Below, one piece after another: positions 57,979-64,000 of a DNA stretch of 64,000 nucleotides. This stretch comes from Candidatus Shapirobacteria bacterium (GTDB lineage Bacteria > Patescibacteria > Microgenomatia > UBA12405), in the NCBI GenBank assembly GCA_028710865.1, contig JAQTUF010000005.1, positions 1-64,000 of the forward strand, read 5' to 3'. The notes under the pieces are model-generated. The model was not told where the DNA came from and did not search any database. It was given only the letters and a program-made list of their open reading frames with translations. The translations under genes and the position numbers were made by a program. Positions within the stretch are counted from its first letter, which is position 1. The number at the start of each line of letters is the position of its first letter.

Positions 57979-58713
57979 TTATTTTTTACCACCCATTTGA
58001 TATTCCTCTTTTAGAGGAGCGTGATAACCATGTCGAAAAACATTTAAATTGAGATGTGCTTGTTTGATTATTGATTTTAAAATGCCTTTTGAGTGATATC
58101 GACGGATGGAAAAAATATAGCGGGGTTTTTTTAGAATGAGATATTTGTAATTAAAATTATGGAGTTTTTGAAATAATTGACCATCTTCGCCATATTTGGT
58201 TTTGATGTCGTAACCACCGACATCAAAAAAAGCCCCTTTTTTAATTGCTTGCATGGATCCATAAGCAAAAGGAGATTTGATGAATTTGCCAGCTTCAAAT
58301 ATTAAGTTACTAAATGGAGCATATATTTTTTCTAGGGGTTTAATAGAATCTACTTTTAGGTAAGTGGTAAGAAAATGAGGATGTTTGGTTTTAAAAGCTT
58401 TGGCAATTTGGTTTAAATAATTTTTGGGTATCTGAGTATCAGCGTCAAAGAAGATAAAAATTTTACCTTTGGCTTTTTTGGCACCGAGATTTCGTTGGAA
58501 AGAAACGTTGCGAGTAGTAGTGGAATAAAGAGAAAGGGGATATGATGCTTTAAATTTATTAGTAACTTGGCATGTTTTGTCTTCTGAGTTACCGTCAACA
58601 ACGATAGTTTCAAAATCAGTAAAGGATTGAGAATTTAAATTTTTTAAAAGTTCAGGGAGATAATTTTCTTCATTAAGACATGGGATAATGATAGAAAAAT
58701 AGGGATTTTTCAT
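57979..58713 (-). CDS. GT2-family glycosyltransferase
   Basis: GT-A enzyme: FSIIIPCLNEENYLPELLKNL, ETIVVDGNSEDKT, FQRNLGAKKAKGKIFIFFDADTQIP (DxD) and AIKKGAFFDVGGYDIKTKYGEDGQLFQKL. I start at MKNPYFSII (244 residues); the longer frame begins in a GC-rich repeat-like stretch. Donor and acceptor unknown. Confidence 0.85.
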   Translation of the reverse strand: MKNPYFSIIIPCLNEENYLPELLKNLNSQSFTDFETIVVDGNSEDKTCQVTNKFKASYPLSLYSTTTRNVSFQRNLGAKKAKGKIFIFFDADTQIPKNYLNQIAKAFKTKHPHFLTTYLKVDSIKPLEKIYAPFSNLIFEAGKFIKSPFAYGSMQAIKKGAFFDVGGYDIKTKYGEDGQLFQKLHNFNYKYLILKKPRYIFSIRRYHSKGILKSIIKQAHLNLNVFRHGYHAPLKEEYQMGGKK

Positions 58714-58740
58714 AAAAGTCGTCCCACCAAAAGTTTCTCT

Positions 58741-58830
58741 AAGCGGCTTTTCCACGCATAAAAAACGTGGCGGAAAACTAGTCTGACAAGACGAATCCGG
58801 ACAGACACGATGTTTTCCATTTAAGAAGTT
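58741..58830. repeat. GC-rich stretch with small palindromes
   Basis: TTTTCCACG and CGTGGCGGAAAA form an imperfect hairpin, and GTCTG/CAGAC flank a GACAAGACGAATCC core. Composition differs from the AT-rich neighbours. It lies between two divergent genes and contains no gene. Confidence 0.4.
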
Positions 58831-58915
58831 TAGCTAGAAAAAACACCTTCTTAAAGAGTTGGCTTTTGATAGGACAAATAAGTTTAACATAAAAGAATGG
58901 GTTATAATAACTGTT

Positions 58916-59140
58916 ATGAAGCAAAAAAAAGAAATAAATAAAGATATTTTGATTGGAGATTTGGTAGAGGGTTATCCAAAATTAGCTAGTGTTTTGGTAA
59001 AAAAATACAATTTTCATTGTATTGGTTGTATGGCAGCAGGAATGGAAACATTAGAGCAGGGGGCTACAGTTCATGGAATGGATGAAAAAGAAATTGAAAA
59101 GATGATTAAATACTTGAGAACCCAGGTAAAAGTAGATTGA
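58916..59140 (+). CDS. DUF1858-type small protein with CxxC-like motif
   Basis: 74 residues: INKDILIGDLVEGYPKLASVLVKKYNFHCIGCMAAGMETLEQGATVHGMDEKEIEKMIKYL matches the DUF1858/ScdA-N-like fold, with HCIGC as its key motif, often next to iron-sulfur or disulfide proteins. The start is set by TATAAT 7 bases upstream. It overlaps the convergent M50 protease gene by 35 bases. Confidence 0.8.
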   Translation: MKQKKEINKDILIGDLVEGYPKLASVLVKKYNFHCIGCMAAGMETLEQGATVHGMDEKEIEKMIKYLRTQVKVD

Positions 59141-59732
59141 AGATAAGATTAATTATTGGTGAAATAATACTATTTAATATTGGCTTTCCATTGGGGGTAA
59201 TAGGTAAAAATACTAAAATTATAAGGAGAATAAAACCATAACGATTAAGGGCTTCTTCCCATTTGGCACTTGATTCTGATGGAAGTAAGTTAAAAAGAAT
59301 TTTTGATCCATCAAGGGGAGGGATGGGAATTAAATTAAAAATAGCCAAAATAATATTAAGTTGAATTAAATTAGAGAAAAAAATAACAACAAAAGGATTT
59401 GAAGGAATAAAATGAATAATTATAGCTAAAAGTGTGGCTAAAATTAAATTACTGGCTGGGCCAGCAAAGGAGATTAATATTTCATCTCGCTTGGGTTTTT
59501 TTAGATTATAAGGATCGATGGGGACTGGTTTACCCCATCCAAAATGAACTAGAAAAAGCATTAAGGTACCGACTAAATCAAGATGTCTTAGTGGATTTAG
59601 ACTTAAACGACCTTGAGAACGGGGAGTAGGATCACCTAAACGATCAGCAACTAGGGCATGAGAAAATTCATGGATAGTGATAGCAATGATAAGGCAGATA
59701 GCAAAAATGAGGAAGGAAAAAATATTTATCAT
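59106..59732 (-). CDS. site-2 protease family (M50) membrane metalloprotease
   Basis: Intramembrane zinc protease of the short YwhC type. HEFSHALVADRLGD (His21, Glu22, His25) is the HExxH motif; GRLSLNPLRHLDLVGTL and FNLIPIPPLDGSKIL carry the third ligand Asp. Six or so membrane spans, no PDZ domain. 208 residues. Substrate unknown. Confidence 0.88.
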   Translation of the reverse strand: MINIFSFLIFAICLIIAITIHEFSHALVADRLGDPTPRSQGRLSLNPLRHLDLVGTLMLFLVHFGWGKPVPIDPYNLKKPKRDEILISFAGPASNLILATLLAIIIHFIPSNPFVVIFFSNLIQLNIILAIFNLIPIPPLDGSKILFNLLPSESSAKWEEALNRYGFILLIILVFLPITPNGKPILNSIISPIINLIFNLLLPGFSSI

Positions 59733-59770
59733 ATTTTAAAAAATAAGTTGATTTGTTATTATACCTTACT

Positions 59771-59983
59771 ATGAGAACATGCAGCTTATGTGGTAAAGGG
59801 ACTAAAATCGGTAGAAACCGATCCCATGCCCAAAACAGAACACCAAGGACTTATAAAGCTAATATTCAAAAAGTTAGCTTGAAAGTGGGAGAGGAAAAAA
59901 TCAGTGGACATTTTTGTACTAAGTGTTTGAAAAGAATTAAAAAAGAAAACCAAGAACAAAAAACGGCATCCGCTAAAAGCTAA
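59771..59983 (+). CDS. rpmB: 50S ribosomal protein L28
   Basis: 70 residues starting MRTCSLCGKGTKIGRNRSHAQNRTPRTYKANIQKV, with the second Cys pair in HFCTKCLKRI. It is the zinc-binding form of L28. The start follows a TATTAT by 8 bases; an upstream Met (59753) is rejected. A terminator overlaps the stop codon. Confidence 0.95.
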   Translation: MRTCSLCGKGTKIGRNRSHAQNRTPRTYKANIQKVSLKVGEEKISGHFCTKCLKRIKKENQEQKTASAKS

Positions 59984-59994
59984 TACCGTTTTTT
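59958..59994 (+). terminator. intrinsic terminator of rpmB
   Basis: AAAACGG pairs with CCGTTTT followed by T's. The hairpin spans the rpmB stop codon. Confidence 0.8.
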
Positions 59995-60011
59995 ATTAAT
60001 TTAAAATTACC

Positions 60012-60140
60012 TTATCTTTTTTTGCCTTTTTTAGCAACTTTCTTCTTGGCTACCTTTTTGGTAGCTTTTTTAGCTACTTTCTTTTTAACTACTTTTTTCT
60101 TGGCTACTTTTTTGGCAGCTTTTTTCTTTTTGACTGGCAT
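60012..60140 (-). CDS. Lys/Ala-rich basic protein, histone H1-like
   Basis: 42 residues, nearly all Lys, Ala and Val (MPVKKKKAAKKVAKKK start, KGKKR end), in a repeated KKVAKK pattern. The start has a perfect ribosome site AAAGGAGGT 10 bases upstream, so it is probably well translated. Such proteins bind DNA or RNA non-specifically (like chlamydial Hc1 or bacterial H1-like proteins). It is encoded by a low-complexity stretch, but the ribosome site and clean frame support a real gene. Confidence 0.7.
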   Translation of the reverse strand: MPVKKKKAAKKVAKKKVVKKKVAKKATKKVAKKKVAKKGKKR

Positions 60141-60513
60141 ATTTGTTTTACCTCCTTTAATTAATTAAAGAGTTTTTAAAGTTTTTGTCAAAAAATGAAA
60201 AGCCTATTTGTTGGGTAAATTTGAATTTTTGGTAAGCAAATTTTAAGTAAATTTTTGTAATTTTTTGAAAAATTGTGCCTATTTAAAGGATTAATTTGAA
60301 TTGTTGTAAAAATAATTTTTATAAAAAATAATAAAAATATTTTTTACTTTTGACGTAAGCGAGTGAGAAAAGTGGCTATTCATTAATGATCAAATCTTCC
60401 AATAAATTTAAAATGTGGTATTTAATATTGCCTTAAATAAGGCAAAAATTTGAAATAAATTTTTTGGGAAAAATAGAAAAATAAAATGATCTTTTGAATG
60501 AAAACCCATATCT
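60141..60513. other. AT-rich intergenic region, no gene
   Basis: This 373-base gap holds a short palindrome TTGCCTT/AAGGCAA (60429-60446) and a GC-containing CTTTTGACGTAAGCGAGTGAG stretch near 60346. No frame with normal codon use and no RNA gene is seen. Confidence 0.6.
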
Positions 60514-61365
60514 TTAGGATTTTTTTATAGAATAGTATTTAGAAATTTGGGACCAATTAGTGATATTTTTACCTTCTATTTGGACATTGATAGGTTCTTT
60601 ATTAAAAGAAAATATTTTCATTTTTAAAATTCTATTTTGTTGATCGGTGACATAGGTCCAAGCTATGGGCCAAGGTTGGAGAGCTCGAATAAAATGATCA
60701 ATTTTATTTATATCCCAAGACCAGTCAATTTGAGCAGTATTTTTAGTAAATTTAGGGAAATAAGTTTTTTGAGAATGATCTTGGGGAATAATAGAAGTTG
60801 GATTGGAAATATAGGTTTTAAGAACGGTTTCAAGATTGTCAGCAGCTAAATTAAAAGCTTTTTGGTAAAAACTAGTGGAAGTCTCGATGGGAGAGATCTC
60901 AAAGGGGATTTGAGAAATAATGGGGCCGTGGTCTGGGAGGACATCAATTTGAAAAAAGGTAACAGCAGATTTGGTTTCATTATTGATAATTTGCCAAGGA
61001 CCAGGAGTGGCACCACGATATTTAGGTAAAGGGGAGGGGTGAATATTAATTATTTTATATTTAGAAATATCAATCATTTCTTGATCGAAGTAAGGAGGAC
61101 CGAAAGCAACACATAAACCTAAGTCAGGGTTTAATTTTTTAATTTTCAATTTACAATTTTCATCAAATTCTTCAATTTGAAGTAGATTGAGATTATTTTT
61201 TTGAGCGAAAGTGGCGACGGGATTGGAGGTGACTTGTTGATTACGGCCAATGGGTTTATCAATTTTGGTGACAACAGCGGAAATTTTAAAATCAGGAATT
61301 TCTAAAAGTTTTTTTAAAATAATGACTGAATATTCGGAAGAACCAAAAAAGACAATGTTTATCAT
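60514..61365 (-). CDS. fmt: methionyl-tRNA formyltransferase
   Basis: Formylates Met-tRNA(fMet) for translation start. INIVFFGSSEYSVIILKKLL, NIHPSPLPKYRGATPGPWQIIN and FQIDVLPDHGPII are the catalytic-domain motifs. The C-terminal OB-like domain is shortened; total 283 residues against about 310. TATAAT lies 6 bases before the ATG, divergent from def (45 bases between starts), so fmt and def share a control region. Confidence 0.95.
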   Translation of the reverse strand: MINIVFFGSSEYSVIILKKLLEIPDFKISAVVTKIDKPIGRNQQVTSNPVATFAQKNNLNLLQIEEFDENCKLKIKKLNPDLGLCVAFGPPYFDQEMIDISKYKIINIHPSPLPKYRGATPGPWQIINNETKSAVTFFQIDVLPDHGPIISQIPFEISPIETSTSFYQKAFNLAADNLETVLKTYISNPTSIIPQDHSQKTYFPKFTKNTAQIDWSWDINKIDHFIRALQPWPIAWTYVTDQQNRILKMKIFSFNKEPINVQIEGKNITNWSQISKYYSIKKS

Positions 61366-61410
61366 AAATGGATTATATCCTGAGTTGGGGTGTCTTTGAT
61401 AGAATAGCGT

Positions 61411-61989
61411 ATGAGTAAAATTTTGATTTATCCAAATAAAATTTTAAGAAAAAAAACTAAAGAAATAGTAAAAATCGACGAACAATTGATAAAAGAAATT
61501 GATTTATTATCCAAAGAATTGGCAGGAGCAGAAAATGGAGCGGGTTTGGCGGCACCGCAAATTGGAATTTCTAAAAGATTTTTTGGGATTAAGGATGGTG
61601 AAAAAAAAGTAAAAGTTTTTATCAATCCAAAAATAAAAGCAGCTTCGGGAGAGAGGGTTTACCCGATGATGGTAAAAGAAAAATCTGTTGACACTAAAAG
61701 TTCTACTGAGACAATGGAGGATTTTTTGGAGGGGTGTTTGTCGTTTCCTGATTTTTTTGGGACAGTAAAAAGGTGGTTGAAAATTAAAGTGGAGTGGATG
61801 GAATTGATTGATAAAAAATTTGTTCCAAAAGTACAGGAATTGACCGGGTTTGAGGCAATTGTATGGCAACATGAATCAGACCATTTAGAGGGGAAATTGT
61901 TTGTGGATTATATAAAATTGGAGGGAGGAAAATTTTATAAGTGGGTAGGAGAGAAAATGGTGGAATGGGATGTTAATAAAGTTATTTAA
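61411..61989 (+). CDS. def: peptide deformylase
   Basis: Removes the formyl group from new proteins. GAGLAAPQIG (43-52), EGCLSFPDF (107-115) and QHESDHLEGKLFVDY (His154, Glu155, His158) are the three motifs. An insertion of about 20 residues precedes motif 2. 192 residues. TAGAAT lies 5 bases before the ATG: leaderless. Confidence 0.96.
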   Translation: MSKILIYPNKILRKKTKEIVKIDEQLIKEIDLLSKELAGAENGAGLAAPQIGISKRFFGIKDGEKKVKVFINPKIKAASGERVYPMMVKEKSVDTKSSTETMEDFLEGCLSFPDFFGTVKRWLKIKVEWMELIDKKFVPKVQELTGFEAIVWQHESDHLEGKLFVDYIKLEGGKFYKWVGEKMVEWDVNKVI

Positions 61990-63913
61990 TTTTATTTAAG
62001 AGGTCTTGAGCATCGGTATTGGTAGGGGCGTATTTTAAATCTAACTCCAAATTTTCTTTAGCTAGAATATATTCTTTTTTATTAAAATAAATTTGACCAA
62101 GGGCAAAATAAGCATGATCATAATTAGATTTTAGTTCAATAGCTTTTTGATAATAAGGAATGGCTTGGTCAACAAAATTGGCTGATTCTAAAAATTGGCC
62201 AATAGTGAAAAAGTTTTTGGCATTGGTGGGAGCTAGAGTGGTAATTTGTAAAAGTGAATTGATGGATTCTTGAAAATATTGGTTGTTGAGGCTAGTTAGA
62301 TAGTAAAAAATTTGGGCTCGTTGTTGCCAGAAACTAATGTTAGCAGGGGATATTTTAATAGCTTGGTTAATGTAGTTAATAGCATCGTCAATATATTTTG
62401 CTTCTTTAGTGGTAATAGCTAATTTGGCTGATAAATTGGCTGTTTGGACCAGATATTCAGGTTCATTAGGACGTAGGTTAAGACTTTGATTAATAAGTTG
62501 ATAACTAGTTTGATAATTATTGGCGTGATCGTGTTTTATTGATTTATTATAAAAAATATCAGCTAGGTAGAAATTAATGTTTTTTACAATTAGAATCAAT
62601 CCAATTAGTATAAAAAAGGGAATCAGAATTTTTTTAGTATTTTTTAGTTTAGGTTTTTTATTATTTTCGTCTAGAATAAGACTGGGAAGTAGAAAAAATA
62701 AAAGGGAAGTAGTGACTACAGAGAAACCAACTAAATTAGTAATAAGAAAGCCTAATAAACTGCAAAATATAGGTTTATTTTTAAAAGTTTTAATTAAAAT
62801 AATGGTAAGTAAAAGGAGATAGGAGATGAATCCAAAAGCACCAGTAGTGGCTAGAAAGTTTAAATATTCGTTATGGGCTTTATTATAAAGAAAATCCCAT
62901 TCTGAGGTAAGGTTGTGTTCGATGGGGCGGGTCCAATAGTAGGAATAGGCAAAAGTTTCAGTACCAGTGCCAAAAATAGGATATTGTTTCCATAGATCAA
63001 AAGCTCCTTTCCAAACAATTTTTCTAATATCTTCAGAAGGAGTGATATTTAAGTTCATGGTTTGTGAATTCGTATTTTTGATATTTGATTTTTGAGGTAG
63101 AATTTTATCTTTAATAGGGTTTGATATAAAGATTGAAGATAAGGTGATTATTATGATAATTGGGGAAATAATTTTAAGGTTAGATAGGACTTTTTTATTT
63201 TTATTAAATAAATAGAAAATAAAATAGAGAGCGATAGAAATAAGACCAGCAATAATACCTGATTTGGATTTAGTGAAGAGAAGACAGGAATAAAAAGAAA
63301 TGATGATTATTAAATAATAAATTTTTGATTTAAAGTTTATGGATTTTAAAAATTGAGAGATAGAAAGAGGGAGAAGAATAACTAGGAATGTAGCTAACCA
63401 ATTGGGTTGGCCGAGAGTGGAAAAAACTCGTGATTGGACATCTTGAACCCAAAGATTTTTATCAATACCAAAGTGTTCGGTTATACCAAAAGCAGCGACT
63501 AAAAAACCAGAAATTAATAAGGTATTGATTATTTTAGACTTAAATTGATCATTGATGTAAATTGTTAAAACCCAATAAAGAAGGCTAAAAGAGATGAGGG
63601 ATAATAGACCACCGTTAAGACGAGAATAATAACCAAAAAAAGAAGTGTGAATATCGATAGAAATAAAAGTGGAAATGGTTTGGGAAATTAAAAATAAAAT
63701 TAAGGGAATATCTAAAAAAGTGTGGCGGAACAAAGGAGTGTTTTTTTTGGACCAATTAATTAGGTGGAGAGTAACTGTAATAATGGTCATTAGGTAAATA
63801 AAATACATTTTGGGTAATTCAAAAAGTTCAGAGTTGAAGAGAGTAAAAATTATGGGAGTGATAAAGAAAAGAATAAGAAAACAAAGGTTGATGATCTTAG
63901 AAATTTTTTTCAT
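61982..63913 (-). CDS. O-antigen ligase-like membrane protein with C-terminal TPR repeats
   Basis: 643 residues: about a dozen membrane spans with an exported loop containing WKQYPIFGTGTETFAYSY...AHNEYLNFLATTGAFGFISYLL (the Wzy/WaaL signature), then TPR-like repeats (NIFY...; YQTSYQLINQSLNLRPNEPEYLVQTANLSAKLA; AINYINQAIKISPANISFWQQRAQIFYYL; AIPYYQKAIELKSNYDHAYFALGQIYFNKKEYILAKENLELDLKYAPTN). It probably ligates or polymerises surface glycan on its outer face. Confidence 0.85.
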   Translation of the reverse strand: MKKISKIINLCFLILFFITPIIFTLFNSELFELPKMYFIYLMTIITVTLHLINWSKKNTPLFRHTFLDIPLILFLISQTISTFISIDIHTSFFGYYSRLNGGLLSLISFSLLYWVLTIYINDQFKSKIINTLLISGFLVAAFGITEHFGIDKNLWVQDVQSRVFSTLGQPNWLATFLVILLPLSISQFLKSINFKSKIYYLIIIISFYSCLLFTKSKSGIIAGLISIALYFIFYLFNKNKKVLSNLKIISPIIIIITLSSIFISNPIKDKILPQKSNIKNTNSQTMNLNITPSEDIRKIVWKGAFDLWKQYPIFGTGTETFAYSYYWTRPIEHNLTSEWDFLYNKAHNEYLNFLATTGAFGFISYLLLLTIILIKTFKNKPIFCSLLGFLITNLVGFSVVTTSLLFFLLPSLILDENNKKPKLKNTKKILIPFFILIGLILIVKNINFYLADIFYNKSIKHDHANNYQTSYQLINQSLNLRPNEPEYLVQTANLSAKLAITTKEAKYIDDAINYINQAIKISPANISFWQQRAQIFYYLTSLNNQYFQESINSLLQITTLAPTNAKNFFTIGQFLESANFVDQAIPYYQKAIELKSNYDHAYFALGQIYFNKKEYILAKENLELDLKYAPTNTDAQDLLNKIK

Positions 63914-63963
63914 GAGTGTCTTATTGTAACTTAAAAATGATCAATCTTGTTATAATTTAGAAG

Positions 63964-64000
63964 TGGTTAGATTAGTTAAAATTAAAGATAAATTAAATCG
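63964..64000 (+). CDS. start of a gene running off the window
   Basis: GTG at 63964 opens a frame that stays open to the window end (MVRLVKIKDKLN). TATAAT (63952-63957) lies 6 bases before it, matching the leaderless pattern. The product cannot be named. Confidence 0.35.

Noticed and set aside
1..64000. Recoded UGA (glycine or tryptophan) as in some Patescibacteria
   Set aside because: Genes such as ruvC, nrdR and ThyX end properly at TGA, and tRNA-Trp has anticodon CCA only.

Overview
The window is AT-rich (roughly 30% G+C by eye) and uses the standard bacterial code: TGA is read as stop and a tRNA-Trp(CCA) is present. Genes are compact and many overlap by 4 to 20 bases. The content points to a small-genome bacterium of the Patescibacteria (CPR), probably a Microgenomates-like lineage. 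It has a peptidoglycan and S-layer/glycan style gene set, a class II ribonucleotide reductase, ThyX, short versions of several housekeeping proteins, and many small proteins of unknown function. The phylum is inferred from gene style; no 16S rRNA is present to prove it.

Layout. 0.5-6.3 kb: tRNA-Arg and tRNA-Pro, a PEGA-domain membrane protein divergent from mreB, a WecG/TagA-type glycosyltransferase, and a leadered gene for a degenerate Nudix-like protein. 6.4-10.7 kb: murB, a HAD phosphatase, and the Holliday-junction genes ruvC, ruvA, ruvB. 10.7-16.6 kb: an excisionase-like HTH protein, a methyltransferase/kinase-like fusion, a D-2-hydroxyacid dehydrogenase, a sugar-nucleotide epimerase and manC. 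16.6-17.8 kb: rplJ-rplL behind an L10-type leader with an attenuator. 18-26 kb: a leadered orphan gene, a secreted or anchored alpha/beta hydrolase, a deoxyribosyltransferase-like protein, a MurF-like ligase, and a tight four-gene operon (hydrolase, membrane Mur ligase, DegT-type aminotransferase, FemAB) that looks like a cell-wall peptide-modifying pathway. 27-30.4 kb: secE-nusG-rplK-rplA. 30.5-39.4 kb: a nucleotide block with nrdR, AdoCbl-dependent nrdJ, a cobalamin adenosyltransferase, a cobalamin riboswitch in front of an unknown zinc-ribbon gene, then thyX-tmk-prs-glyA. 39.4-47.9 kb: two very large membrane glycan proteins, a glycosyltransferase, a leadered orphan membrane protein and galU. 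48-53 kb: tRNA-Ala and tRNA-Trp, dCMP deaminase, rpmG, a hibernation factor and small proteins. 53-57 kb: tRNA-Ser, tRNA-Thr genes and tRNA-Thr pseudogenes interleaved with a GIY-YIG protein and two tandem paralogous exported proteins (an M15 peptidase and a dockerin/EEP nuclease). 57-64 kb: glycosyltransferases, an M50 protease, rpmB, a Lys/Ala-rich basic protein, fmt/def and an O-antigen-ligase-like protein with TPRs.

How the genes work together. The nucleotide block makes dNTPs and dTMP: NrdJ needs adenosylcobalamin, the adenosyltransferase supplies it, NrdR is the expected repressor, dCMP deaminase and ThyX make dTMP with methylene-THF from GlyA, and Tmk phosphorylates it. No cobalamin synthesis genes are visible, so B12 is probably scavenged. 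MurB, the MurF-like ligases and FemAB serve peptidoglycan. ManC, GalU, the epimerase, WecG and the large membrane proteins serve surface glycan.

The most striking non-gene signal is promoter architecture. More than twenty start codons on both strands sit only 5-7 bases after a TATAAT-like -10 box, which predicts leaderless mRNAs as the default. A small second class of mostly orphan genes instead has strong Shine-Dalgarno sites, 5' leaders with hairpins and, for several, intrinsic terminators. Other signals worth attention are the riboswitch-controlled zinc-ribbon gene, the [exported protein + tRNA-Thr] tandem duplication, the GIY-YIG gene whose stop codon lies inside a tRNA remnant, and GC-rich palindromic repeats found both between genes and in frame inside genes.
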